From Colwellia psychrerythraea (lineage in GTDB: Bacteria > Pseudomonadota > Gammaproteobacteria > Enterobacterales > Alteromonadaceae), in NCBI RefSeq assembly GCF_000764185.1, contig NZ_JQEC01000042.1:177267-241266 (forward strand): 64,000 nt of DNA, in the 5' to 3' direction. This document shows, piece after piece, positions 40,201 through 48,102 of this stretch. The notes beneath the pieces are model-generated. The model searched no databases and was not told the DNA's origin. It saw only the letters and a program-made list of their open reading frames with translations. How positions within the stretch are numbered: position 1 is the first letter of the stretch; the number at the start of each line of letters is the position of its first letter. A program made the translations under genes and the position numbers.

Positions 40201-40514
40201 TTAAGACCTTGCACTGATTTAAGCGCTTCTTCGATCTTAATAGTAATGCCTTCTTCTACTTCTTGTGGTGCGGCCCCTGGGTATGGTGCGGAATATGAAA
40301 TCCAGTTGAATTCTAACTGGGGAAACATTTGTTTATTAATGGTTAGTGCCGTTAAACCGCCACCAATTAAGATAAAAACCATAAGCAAGTTAGCAGCGAT
40401 GCTATTACGGGCAAACCAAGCAATAATGCCTTTATTGGTATCTATATCATCATGAGGCCTATTTAAGTTTTCACTATCACTTTTCTCATTAGTTATATTG
40501 TCAGCAGAGCTCAT
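37287..40514 (-). CDS. RND-superfamily efflux transporter, inner-membrane permease (HAE/AcrB-like)
   Basis: This is a proton-driven RND pump subunit. The 1075-residue protein has the expected repeat design: a first membrane helix (NSIAANLLMVFILIGGGL), a large periplasmic porter loop, helices 2-6 including VLGIVVDDAIVMGESAHDEIE with the paired Asp residues of the proton relay, then a second half with a matching loop and helices including GIAAASGVVVNDSLVMVDFVNKARQRG. The membrane fusion protein gene ends two bases upstream of its start, giving a two-gene operon without an outer-membrane channel gene. The ATG has GGAG before it. Substrates cannot be predicted. Confidence 0.93.
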   Translation of the reverse strand: MSSADNITNEKSDSENLNRPHDDIDTNKGIIAWFARNSIAANLLMVFILIGGGLTALTINKQMFPQLEFNWISYSAPYPGAAPQEVEEGITIKIEEALKSVQGLKRVITYSNRNYSNGWFEVELDYDPQVVLEEVKSAIDAIPSFPEGMERIKVEREKFRQEVMYISLYGDLTNSELKELGRKVHNEIQQLPGISISELYSGLAYEVSIEVSKDKLREYDLSFRDVANAVRSFSRNMSAGQIRAANGYINLRVENQAYRGFEFEQIPVITLEDGTKVMLSEVATINDGFQEGLQYSKFNGENSVTIFIGASENQSITKIADIMKRYVDDKASVLPPGVKLETWVDLTYYLNGRLNMMLDNMKSGAVLVFLMLALFLRVRLAFWVMMGLPVCFLGTLLFMPMEFIGVTINVISLFAFILVLGIVVDDAIVMGESAHDEIEAHGHTTDNVIRGVKRVAMPATFGVLTTIAVFLPFLFGEGPSSAFGKAIGGVVVLCLIFSLIESKLILPAHLVKMKVKKFNPRNPLDRLRAWIDTKLKNFINNVYRPALVVLIKYRYAVLMFFICLMLISKGLFDGGLVRYVGQPKIPHDFPRISVDMNIDASEKATLNTLLSIESIIHKVDQDIEAKYGSSMISDMQVDLRSRTNGQVMVKLVIPKERAINTFELAELWRKAIPDYPGVKSLTISDNLFGGGRDDGDIAFRLESQDDAQLLAAAKELKLKLNSLKGVGDVNDSRQTSAKEVQFTLKPLAYSLGLTLEDIASQVSYSFYGLEAQRILRDSEEVKVMVRYPLEQRSSVGHVDDVMIQAPNGAELPLSELAEIILTDGVTRIRRENGNRTINVWASVDAEQVEPFEVAKDIRDNFVPQLLRKYPLVKSEVSGRIQEEMDGAAEQLRDMMISFMIIFSLLAIPLKSYSQAVMIMTVIPFGVIGAVFGHMILGLDLSVLSMFGIAAASGVVVNDSLVMVDFVNKARQRGERLKDAVIHAGTKRFRAIMLTSITTFIGLVPIIFFETSAQAQIVIPMAVSLSFGVLFATIVTLVFIPSLYLIIEDIRVQARRLINAIKRMLFGTDAADTTKA

Positions 40515-40516
40515 TA

Positions 40517-41749
40517 TTATTCTCCTGACTCTTTGTTACTTGCCATTTGAGTTTCACTTTTCTCAGCTTCAACATCTTTTTCTTCCTGTTGGCTTTCATT
40601 ACTTATTAAGGCTAGTTTCATGCCATCAACAGGATAATCAAGTGCAGAGACAATCAATTGATCACCATCAGCCAAACCGTTAGCAACCACAACATGGCTG
40701 CCTTGCTGGCGAACAATATCAATGGTTACATAATTTAATTTTGACTCACTATCTAGGATAGCAACTTTACCATTGACCACTAAGTAACGAGGTACTAGGC
40801 TTGCTTGGCTGATGGTATAGCCCATGATTTTTGCATTGACATAACTACCAAAACGTAACGGTGCATTGCTGCTTTTATTTGAACTATTTAACAGATAAGG
40901 GTCGTTAATTTCAGCAACTAAATAACTCATGCGGCTTTTGTTATCGATAACACCTTCACTACGCGCTATTTTGGCTTGCCATTGGGTGTCTTTTCCGGCA
41001 TAAGTGCCAATGAGATTAACTTGGGCATTAACACCGGCTTTAGCGGATTTAGTTTTAACTAAGAATGCTAATTGGTTATCAGCAACAGGCAAGCGAATTT
41101 CTGCAATTGCGGTAGCCAATACATGACCAATTTTACTGCCGATACCAACAAATGAGCCTAAACCAACATTACGACTATCAATCATGGCATCATATGGTGC
41201 GCGAATTTCTGTGCGCTCTAAATTACGCTCGGCACGTAAAATAGAGGCTTGAGCAGCTTTCACTCGTGCTAACTCTTGCGCTAATTGTGGTTTACGTAAA
41301 CTTAGCTCTGTCGGTGAGCTGTTTTCAATTTGTCTCCATTCACGCTCAGCCACTTTACCTTGAGCAACTTCTTTTTCTAAAGCGGCACGTGCCGTAGCCA
41401 TTGAGGCTTGTGCATCAATAAGCGCGGCATGATAATCACTTGGATCAATACGTGCTAAAAGCTGATCTTTTTTGACAAAGCCACCACGAACAAAAACATC
41501 ATTCAATTCAACAATTTCACCATTAACTTGCGCAATTAATTCGGTTTCATATTTAGGTTTGACCATGCCGTAAGAGTTTACTTCTAGGGTCATTGGTGCA
41601 ACTGAGATGTTTTCAACTGCGACGATAGGAGTATTATCAACTTTCTCTTTTTCTTCTGGTGGTTTTTTCATACTAGAAAATATTGCCATGGCAGCAATGC
41701 CCGTAGCTAAGATAACAATAGGTATAATAATTTGTTTTTTAGTGGCCAC
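40517..41749 (-). CDS. RND efflux periplasmic adaptor (membrane fusion protein)
   Basis: This adaptor links the RND permease to an outer-membrane channel. The 410-residue protein has an N-terminal membrane anchor (IIIPIVILATGIAAMAIFSSM), the split lipoyl/barrel-sandwich domain (GEIVELNDVFVRGGFVKKDQLLARID), a helical hairpin rich in Ala, Glu and Arg, and beta-barrel and membrane-proximal domains. The C-terminus is a charged Glu/Lys/Ser tail. The start is a GTG with AAGGGA at good distance. It is the first gene of the efflux pair. Confidence 0.92.
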   Translation of the reverse strand: MATKKQIIIPIVILATGIAAMAIFSSMKKPPEEKEKVDNTPIVAVENISVAPMTLEVNSYGMVKPKYETELIAQVNGEIVELNDVFVRGGFVKKDQLLARIDPSDYHAALIDAQASMATARAALEKEVAQGKVAEREWRQIENSSPTELSLRKPQLAQELARVKAAQASILRAERNLERTEIRAPYDAMIDSRNVGLGSFVGIGSKIGHVLATAIAEIRLPVADNQLAFLVKTKSAKAGVNAQVNLIGTYAGKDTQWQAKIARSEGVIDNKSRMSYLVAEINDPYLLNSSNKSSNAPLRFGSYVNAKIMGYTISQASLVPRYLVVNGKVAILDSESKLNYVTIDIVRQQGSHVVVANGLADGDQLIVSALDYPVDGMKLALISNESQQEEKDVEAEKSETQMASNKESGE

Positions 41750-42179
41750 TTTTAATCCCTTTCTCTCTAAAAGTTTGATGTTTTTTTATTTGCTCTAATG
41801 CTTTATTGCTGGCAAATTTATCTGTATTTTATCCCGTTAGAATAACTAATTTTTAATTACAAATATTAACAAAGATGTAACGCAGTATTACAAGATATAA
41901 GCCAATGTAAAAAACATGATAATAAAACAGCTACCACCAATTAATAACCACTATTTTTCAATAGCTTACATAAATAGTCATCTTTAATGAACTTATCATG
42001 ATTTTTTAAACGCCATAATGAAATTATTATCATTTAGTTTATCTCACCATTTTAATGTCATTTTCATATTCGTTTTGTCAAATTAACCACTTATCAATTG
42101 TCATCAGCACTATTGAAATCCTTGGGTATCCCTCTGAGAATGCGTTACAATACGGTAAATTTATCCCACGGCACTTCCC
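41750..42179 (+). other. 430-base gene-free divergent region between the efflux operon and cvfB
   Basis: An AT-rich stretch holding the promoters of two divergent transcription units. I see no open reading frame of note and no regulator palindrome. The only signal I would name is the predicted cvfB promoter at 42122-42151. No efflux-regulator gene is present. Confidence 0.5.
42122..42151 (+). promoter_or_regulatory. Possible promoter for the CvfB-type gene
   Basis: TTGGGT (42122-42127) and TACAAT (42146-42151) are separated by 18 bases and lie 28 bases before the start codon. The -10 is good; the -35 is weak. Confidence 0.4.
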
Positions 42180-43034
42180 ATGACAGACTCTCAAGTAACA
42201 CCCCAAGCAACTATTGGTAAATTCAATCAGCTTACTATTGTCGCTATGACAGACCAAGGCGCTTATGTAGATGGTGGTGACTTGGGTGAAATCTTACTGC
42301 CTAAACGTTACCTACCAGAAAATTGCCAAGTCGGTTTGAGTATTAAGGTATTTCTTTATGCTGATTCTGCCGACAGACTTGTTGCTACAACTACCACGCC
42401 ACTGGCACAAGTGGGTGAGTTTGTTTCGTTGAAAGTTATCCAAGTAAATAAAATGGGCGCCTTTCTAGATTGGGGTTTACCAAAAGATTTATTAGTACCT
42501 TATAACCAGCAACACACCGCAATGGAAGTGGGTAAGTATTACTTAGTTAGAGTTTTTCTCGACCAAACAACAGACCGTATTGCTGCTTCAAGTAAATTAG
42601 ATAAATTTATTGATATTTGGCCGGCAGAATACCAGCAAGGTGATAAAGTAAATCTCATCATTGGTGGTAAAACAGATTTAGGTTTTAAAGCCATTGTTAA
42701 CGATCTGCATTGGGGTCTACTTTACGATAATGAAATTTTTCAGCACCTTCGTGTTGGCAAAAAAATTCCTGCCTACATTAAACAAGTACGTGAAGATGGC
42801 CGTTTAGATCTTATCTTATCGCGTGGTAGTAAAAACAAAGTTAATGATTTTGCTGATAAATTATTAGCACATATCGCCGATCGTGGCGGTATCAGCCCAT
42901 TAAATGATAAAAGTTCACCTGAGTTGATTCAAAGAACGTTAGGGGTGAGTAAAAAAACCTTTAAAGCAACCGTGGGTAATTTATTGAAAAAAGGTAAGAT
43001 TGCCATCGTTAAAGAAGGCATTAAGTTAATTTAA
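42180..43034 (+). CDS. CvfB-family S1 RNA-binding protein
   Basis: CvfB-type proteins carry tandem S1 RNA-binding domains and a C-terminal winged helix; in Staphylococcus CvfB affects virulence gene expression, and the role in gammaproteobacteria is not established. The 284-residue protein has an N-terminal S1-like domain (LTIVAMTDQGAYVDGGDLGEILLPKRYLP), a second with VIQVNKMGAFLDWGLPKDLLVP, a third region from about residue 155, and the wHTH end with KKTFKATVGNLLKKGKIAIV. It is monocistronic with its own terminator. Confidence 0.88.
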   Translation: MTDSQVTPQATIGKFNQLTIVAMTDQGAYVDGGDLGEILLPKRYLPENCQVGLSIKVFLYADSADRLVATTTTPLAQVGEFVSLKVIQVNKMGAFLDWGLPKDLLVPYNQQHTAMEVGKYYLVRVFLDQTTDRIAASSKLDKFIDIWPAEYQQGDKVNLIIGGKTDLGFKAIVNDLHWGLLYDNEIFQHLRVGKKIPAYIKQVREDGRLDLILSRGSKNKVNDFADKLLAHIADRGGISPLNDKSSPELIQRTLGVSKKTFKATVGNLLKKGKIAIVKEGIKLI

Positions 43035-43070
43035 CTTATCGAAGTAAAGCTAAACTCACCTAATTATCTA

Positions 43071-43107
43071 AAAAAAGAGCTTATAACCATGTTATAAGCT
43101 CTTTTTT
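43071..43107 (+). terminator. Rho-independent terminator after cvfB
   Basis: A perfect 17-bp inverted repeat, AAAAAAGAGCTTATAAC and GTTATAAGCTCTTTTTT, with a 3-base loop lies 36 bases past the stop codon. Confidence 0.93.
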
Positions 43108-43134
43108 ATATTCACTCTAAAGATTCTAGAACAG

Positions 43135-43336
43135 TAATACCAATTCCAATAAGTTTTTTCCACTCAGCGAGAGTTAAAAGTATTAGAGGCAGGCCATTGA
43201 TTGTTGAGAATGGTTATTCTGGAGAATATGCCCCTTCATTCTCTAAGACGCTACCTCCATGTAGCGTCCTTATTAAAACTGCATATAAGTCTTTTAAACT
43301 CGCCCTTTGGGAACTAAATTAATAAGCTTGGTATAA
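43135..43336. repeat. Possible degenerate MITE-like intergenic repeat
   Basis: The 346-base gap between the cvfB and TonB-receptor genes holds, after the terminator, a stretch starting TAATACCAATTCCAATAAG and ending near TAAGCTTGGTATAA. The ends share an inverted ATACCAA/TTGGTAT core. Inside are a perfect 8-bp hairpin (GACGCTAC, 43248-43255; GTAGCGTC, 43261-43268) and the palindrome GAATGGTTATTC. I recall similar TACCAATTCC-type intergenic repeats in Alteromonadales genomes, but that is memory, not a search. There is no coding capacity. Confidence 0.4.
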
Positions 43337-43380
43337 GTTAAAGCTCTATAGCTATCCCCACTAAGCTTGTTTAGTAAAAT

Positions 43381-45891
43381 TTAAAAACTACCTCGAATAC
43401 CAAGACTAAAGTTACGCCCTGGTAGCGGCGCTACTTCTTTTAAAAAAGATGAGTGTACCCTAGCATGCTCATTGGTGAGGTTTTGTCCTTTCAAATACAA
43501 AGTTAAATCATCGCCGACACCAGCAATATAATAATTCACATGGGCATCGACCATCGTATAGCTATCAGTGCTCGTCTCTAATTCGGCAATATCCTCTTGC
43601 TCAAAGTAATGGCTGATACTTAGTTCTGTATCAAATTTATCTGCTTGATAGTTCATTATAGCGCCAATACGCATAGGTGGAATTCGTGGCAAGTTATCAT
43701 TTTCATCTTCATTGACTAGACGAGCTCGGATATAGTCAGCGATTAAACTGGTTTTAACTGCCGATGTCACTTGATAAATAAACTCAGCTTCAGCGCCATA
43801 CATTTCAACATCATCTTGTTGATACACTAATATTGGTAAGCCTGATTCATCTTCATTTTGATCTGTATGTGCATGACCGTGATCATCGACAAAAAACAAA
43901 CCAGTATCTTGCTGATAATAGTAATTATCGATACGATTATAAAAGGCACTAACAACATAACCAAAATCGCCATTAAACTTACGTAATGTCAGATCAAAAT
44001 TAAGCGATGTCTCAACGCTAGGAGCTTGTTCAGCTAACTCTATATGAATTTCATCACCTTCTTGATGAACATCAAACATTGCCCCCACTTCAAAGGTATT
44101 TGTGCCTATATGTGGGCCAAATGAAAACAACTCCCCCGAAGAAGCTGCACGTTGTGACAATGCCATTGAAAACCCTAAGTTATAACCTGACTGGTAATCC
44201 CACACCAAGCCAGCCGACGCACTAATAGGAGTAAATGATTGTTGCTCAAACGATATTAAAGTTTCATGATGTTCATTATGTATCGGCGCGTTATGTAATC
44301 CATGCTGGTCTTGATGGGAATCTTCAAAACCAATTAAACTGTCATCAGCATCTATATTAACTTGCTCTATCCTAGCCCCTAATTGTAATAACACTGGGCC
44401 AAAATGTTTCTCTTCTAGCCAAGCAGCTGCGAACATTTCTGATTTAGCGGGTGGTGAGAAAGCCTCTTCACCCATTGCTTTAAAGTCTGATGATTTATAA
44501 TGCAGTGTCCAAGCCCCTTGCCAACCATAAGTATTTTGGTGGAACAGATCTATACGTGCTTCTGTACTTTTGTTGGTAAAAGTAGTTCCAACCAGCCCTG
44601 ACTCAATCTCTTGATGTTGATAATCACTATATGCAAATTTTGTCGATACTTTACTGATAAATTGCTGATCAAAATTATACTCACCTAGTACCTGCCACCT
44701 ATCTTGCTGCATTTTTGCATAAACGCCTTCTTGTTCATCATCGCCAGCAGTTAAATTCGAGTGTTCATCGTCATGCTCTTCTGCATGGCTATGGCCAGGA
44801 ATACCGTATTCTCTGTTCATAAAACCATAAGAAAAACCAATAAAACCATTTTCAAGCAAGTAACTTGAACCAAATGTGGCACCGCTGGCAGTAGATGAAC
44901 TATTTTCTAAACGTTTTTTTCCGTGTTCATTATGTCCCTCATCCGAATGTTCAGAGTGTTCTTCTCCATGAGAGTCAGCCTCTCCTGCAAGTTTATAATC
45001 TTTAGAATCACGCCAAAAACCATCTAAATGAAAAGCAACATTATCTGTACCTGTTTGGATATTTATTGAAGCCTGTTGTTCATTGGATACATCGTTATAT
45101 TGTAACAAATAATCTACTTGTTCATCACTACTGGTTGGTACGCGATTATCAACCACATTAACCACACCACCGATAGCACCACTACCGTAAAAGAGTGTTG
45201 CGGGGCCTCTAAGCACTTCTATTTGAGTTGCAGTACTCGTTTCTGTAGCGACCACATGATCAGGTCCAACACGCGAAGCGTCACCAACATCTAAGCCATT
45301 TTGAGTAATGAGCACTCTAGGTCCATCTAAACCTCTAATTATTGGTGTACTGGCAACTGACCCGTAATAACTTGAATGTACACCGACTTCATTTTTTAAA
45401 GTTTCACCTAATGTCGCCGCTTGTTTCATTTTCAATTCATCGGCACTAAGTACATTAATTGGCAACGCTGATTCTATTGACGAGGTATGTAACGGAGTGG
45501 CATGCACATCGATCACCTCCATTACCGATGTCGACAACACGATATTTAAGTCGGTGACATCGGTATTTTGAATAATAACTTGCTGATTACTATGGCCATA
45601 ATTCTTAGCACTAATATGAAGTTCAAAGACACCTTCTTTGACATTACTAAAACTAAATATTCCCTGTGAATTTGAGCGACTTGTTTGTAAATCACTACCT
45701 AATTCAACAAGGGCATTTTTAATTGCTTGTCCTTGTTTGTTTAGCACAACCCCTGATACCTGTTGGGCAAAAGTACTAGGGCTAAAACATAATGCAGTGG
45801 CAAGTGTAGAGAGAGCACCGGCGTTGATAATTCTTTTAAGGGGAGACTTTACTTGAGCATTAATACTCTTTTGAGAGACATAAAAAGACAT
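43381..45891 (-). CDS. TonB-dependent outer-membrane receptor, ZnuD-like, with His-rich loops (probable zinc uptake)
   Basis: This is a TonB-dependent receptor of about 836 residues. After a signal peptide ending STFAQ comes a carboxypeptidase-regulatory-like beta domain (QVSGVVLNKQGQAIKNALVE), a plug (ADELKMKQAATLGETLKNEV, IIRGLDGPRVLI, GPATLFYGSGAIGGVVNVVD) and a 22-strand barrel ending in the aromatic-terminated ...GIRGSF. Predicted extracellular loops carry four His/Asp/Glu clusters such as HGEEHSEHSDEGHNEHG and HSHAEEHDDEH, typical of ZnuD zinc receptors. I place the start at the ATG at 45891, because the longer frame begins at a TTG and would bury the signal peptide. A Zur-like palindrome controls the gene upstream on the same strand. 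Confidence 0.88.
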   Translation of the reverse strand: MSFYVSQKSINAQVKSPLKRIINAGALSTLATALCFSPSTFAQQVSGVVLNKQGQAIKNALVELGSDLQTSRSNSQGIFSFSNVKEGVFELHISAKNYGHSNQQVIIQNTDVTDLNIVLSTSVMEVIDVHATPLHTSSIESALPINVLSADELKMKQAATLGETLKNEVGVHSSYYGSVASTPIIRGLDGPRVLITQNGLDVGDASRVGPDHVVATETSTATQIEVLRGPATLFYGSGAIGGVVNVVDNRVPTSSDEQVDYLLQYNDVSNEQQASINIQTGTDNVAFHLDGFWRDSKDYKLAGEADSHGEEHSEHSDEGHNEHGKKRLENSSSTASGATFGSSYLLENGFIGFSYGFMNREYGIPGHSHAEEHDDEHSNLTAGDDEQEGVYAKMQQDRWQVLGEYNFDQQFISKVSTKFAYSDYQHQEIESGLVGTTFTNKSTEARIDLFHQNTYGWQGAWTLHYKSSDFKAMGEEAFSPPAKSEMFAAAWLEEKHFGPVLLQLGARIEQVNIDADDSLIGFEDSHQDQHGLHNAPIHNEHHETLISFEQQSFTPISASAGLVWDYQSGYNLGFSMALSQRAASSGELFSFGPHIGTNTFEVGAMFDVHQEGDEIHIELAEQAPSVETSLNFDLTLRKFNGDFGYVVSAFYNRIDNYYYQQDTGLFFVDDHGHAHTDQNEDESGLPILVYQQDDVEMYGAEAEFIYQVTSAVKTSLIADYIRARLVNEDENDNLPRIPPMRIGAIMNYQADKFDTELSISHYFEQEDIAELETSTDSYTMVDAHVNYYIAGVGDDLTLYLKGQNLTNEHARVHSSFLKEVAPLPGRNFSLGIRGSF

Positions 45892-46020
45892 AACTAATTT
45901 CCGAAAATAGATGGGGATACTGCTCAAGCAACAAATTTTATTTGCAGACAAAGAAGCAGCTAATATGAAGAGTTACTTATATAAATAAGTACTTCACAAA
46001 CAAAAAACACAATGAAAAGA

Positions 46021-46338
46021 CTAAAGAAAGCTTGGAGGTGCTCTTAACTGAGGGGAAATATAAGCAGGGGAAACAAGTGCTAGGTCAACAATTTGAACTT
46101 TATCAATATTGGCCATGCCAACAGATACAGGATAAAGCCCGATAGAGTTAGGGGGCGTATCAATACCTTGTTGACATAAATGACAATCATGCTGTTCAAA
46201 GGTTGAAAACACCTCAAACTCAACTTGAGTATAATGCTCACTATGGGCAAAAAAAGTAGCACAGAAAAGCAGAAGTGTTAAAACACTCTGCCTAATTTGT
46301 CTATTTCTAATCTTACGTTGAGATAATACATTGCCCAT
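46021..46338 (-). CDS. Small exported Cys/His protein upstream of the ZnuD-like receptor (DUF2946-like?)
   Basis: The 105-residue product has a basic start, a hydrophobic signal segment (SVLTLLLFCATFFAHSEH) and a mature part of about 70 residues with the metal-type motif HDCHLC and a C-terminal LRAPP motif. Small exported proteins with a CxxC pair and a final RxPP segment (DUF2946-like) often sit beside metal-related TonB receptors; I assign the similarity by eye only. The stop lies about 130 bases before the receptor start, on the same strand. The ATG has no Shine-Dalgarno sequence, and the Zur-box palindrome begins four bases before it. A zinc-binding periplasmic role is inference. Confidence 0.65.
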   Translation of the reverse strand: MGNVLSQRKIRNRQIRQSVLTLLLFCATFFAHSEHYTQVEFEVFSTFEQHDCHLCQQGIDTPPNSIGLYPVSVGMANIDKVQIVDLALVSPAYISPQLRAPPSFL

Positions 46339-46341
46339 AAC

Positions 46342-46356
46342 TGTTATAGTATAACA
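46342..46356 (-). promoter_or_regulatory. Predicted Zur box overlapping the -10 element
   Basis: TGTTATAGTATAACA is a perfect 7-bp palindrome around one central base and fits the gammaproteobacterial Zur core (GTTATAnTATAAC). On the minus strand it contains TATACT (46353-46348), a good -10 hexamer, with TTGAAG (46374-46369) 15 bases upstream. Zinc-loaded Zur would therefore block the promoter directly. Confidence 0.8.
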
Positions 46357-46543
46357 CTACAAAAATAACTTCAATCACTACCTTTGTTAAGAATTGAGAT
46401 CTTTAGTCGGACTATGTGAACAAATTTAGAAGAATGTATACAAACAACTAACGAAACAACATTGCTACGCTATACTTTGTGCAGTTAAGCATTTACTACT
46501 TTTAGATTAGATAGTTATGCAATTATTAACACAAGGATATTTT

Positions 46544-47812
46544 ATGGCCCCTTTTATTAGCTCATCATCAAATATTGCCTGTTCGGTAAAATGTAAACGA
46601 ATATTATTGCTAATTCCACTTATGGTCATGACACTACCTAGTTATGGCGAGAGTTTTACTGCAAAACGCACAGGACAAGGCTTTACTGGCTTAACCCAAG
46701 ACTTTACTTCATCTTTGAGTAATCCTGCGTTACTGACAAAATTTGATAATGATAATGATGATGTTTTCTTCTCATTAAATGTAGGCATTATGGCATCTGA
46801 TAAATATGATGTTGTTGATACTGCCGAAGATATTAGTGACAACCTTGATAAGTTAGCCGATGACATTAACGGCATTCAGTCTCAAAATTTCCAATCGTTA
46901 GACCAAGCCCAAAGTTATTATCAAGATTTAAATCAACAAGTGGATGCCATTATTACTGACTTTAAGGAAATCGATGGAAAGATAGTTAAGGTCCGTAATG
47001 GCTTGAACTTCCAAGTTCTCATTCCCAACCAATATTTAAGTATAGGTTTTTTCACCAATCAATATGGACGCATTGGCGGTGTAATGGACTACAGTGAAGG
47101 CGATGAAAAGATACTAAATGATGCAATTTTAACGGGTGACTTAGACTTAAATAACCTTCAATCAGCCACTACAGCAGTGGGTTACTCAATTGCCGAAGCA
47201 GGTGTTATGGCCGCTTATCCAGCAATTACACACACTAGTTACGATTTAAGTATTGGTGCTAAATTAAAATATCAACGCGTAGATCTTTATTATAACAGTG
47301 TAAAAATTAGTGACTTTGACGATGATGATTTTGAAATTACTAATGACGAAAATATTACTAATGAAAATGGTACTAACGTCGATTTAGGGCTATATATTGC
47401 TTGGGGTGCAGAACGTCAATGGCATGCAGCTCTGGTTAGCAATAATTTGATCAAACAAACCGTGCATCATGTTGAGCAAGATATTACTTTTACTTTAGAA
47501 AACAGTATTAGTTTTGGCCTTAGTTACCAAAACAATTGGCTGAGTTTGGCTACCGATATAGATCTTACAGATCGTGAGCAATTTGCTTCCTTAGAACCAT
47601 CAAAATATGCCGGTGTTGGTGCTGAGTTTCGTTTTTATGACCATATTCAATTCCGATTAGGTTATCGCACTGACTTAAACGATGTTGATGACGATATTTA
47701 CACCGCCGGTATTGGTGTATCTCCTTGGGATGTTTTCGCAGTTGATATTGCTGCTTTCACCGGAGATAACGATACTCTTGGTGCTGCATTGCAGCTTAGT
47801 TTAAAGATATGA
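46544..47812 (+). CDS. TraF-like (TraF_2 family) outer-membrane beta-barrel protein
   Basis: The protein resembles the family named after plasmid-transfer TraF but found widely as a chromosomal outer-membrane protein. It has a signal peptide (hydrophobic ILLLIPLMVMTLPSYG), then the family opening SFTAKRTGQGFTGLTQDFTSSLSNPALL, a helical/coiled segment (about residues 85-140) and alternating beta strands to the end, with acidic repeats such as DFDDDDFEITNDEN. I chose the ATG at 46544 because AAGGA stands seven bases before it; an ATG nine codons upstream (46517) lacks one. No conjugation genes are near, so transfer is not implied. Confidence 0.75.
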   Translation: MAPFISSSSNIACSVKCKRILLLIPLMVMTLPSYGESFTAKRTGQGFTGLTQDFTSSLSNPALLTKFDNDNDDVFFSLNVGIMASDKYDVVDTAEDISDNLDKLADDINGIQSQNFQSLDQAQSYYQDLNQQVDAIITDFKEIDGKIVKVRNGLNFQVLIPNQYLSIGFFTNQYGRIGGVMDYSEGDEKILNDAILTGDLDLNNLQSATTAVGYSIAEAGVMAAYPAITHTSYDLSIGAKLKYQRVDLYYNSVKISDFDDDDFEITNDENITNENGTNVDLGLYIAWGAERQWHAALVSNNLIKQTVHHVEQDITFTLENSISFGLSYQNNWLSLATDIDLTDREQFASLEPSKYAGVGAEFRFYDHIQFRLGYRTDLNDVDDDIYTAGIGVSPWDVFAVDIAAFTGDNDTLGAALQLSLKI

Positions 47813-47875
47813 CCTGCTGAATAGGCAATATAAATATACTCTCTGAAACTGTATTCATAGGAATGCAGTATTAGT

Positions 47876-47995
47876 GAGCTAGTGTACATCCTGTATTGCT
47901 CACTCCTAGATATTCCTATCTCCGCGAGCTACCGTACATCCTGTATTGCTCACTCTTAGATATCCCTATCTCCGCGAGCTACCGTACATCCTGTA
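47876..47995. repeat. 50-bp direct tandem repeat, about 2.4 copies
   Basis: Copies at 47876-47925 and 47926-47975 differ at four positions, and a partial third copy of 20 bases occupies 47976-47995. Each unit starts GAGCTA and includes GTACATCCTGTATTGCTCAC, then a small inverted AGATA/TATCT hairpin. It fills the space between the TraF-like gene and a terminator. The copies abut without spacers, and no reading frame spans them. Confidence 0.9.
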
Positions 47996-47996
47996 C

Positions 47997-48046
47997 ATAA
48001 TAAAAAAGCAGCTATTGATGTTATTCAATAGCTGCTTTTTTATTAT
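47997..48046. terminator. Bidirectional Rho-independent terminator
   Basis: A perfect 22-bp inverted repeat (47997-48018 and 48025-48046) with a GC-containing core AAGCAGCTATTGA and a 6-base loop has A/T runs on both arms. It lies between the convergent TraF-like gene and the AstE-like gene and can serve both. Confidence 0.92.
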
Positions 48047-48102
48047 GTATCTAAGACTTCATTGAAGATTTCTTTATGTACTATAAGTCAAAGTCATAAA
48101 AA

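Noticed and set aside
45892..45951. Longer N-terminus for the TonB receptor
   Set aside because: The longer frame begins at a TTG and would put 20 polar/Cys residues before the signal peptide; the ATG at 45891 gives a normal export signal.
46517..46543. Upstream ATG for the TraF-like gene
   Set aside because: The ATG at 46544 has AAGGA at proper spacing and leads directly into a signal peptide.
47876..47995. CRISPR array
   Set aside because: The 50-base units abut without unique spacers and there are no cas genes.
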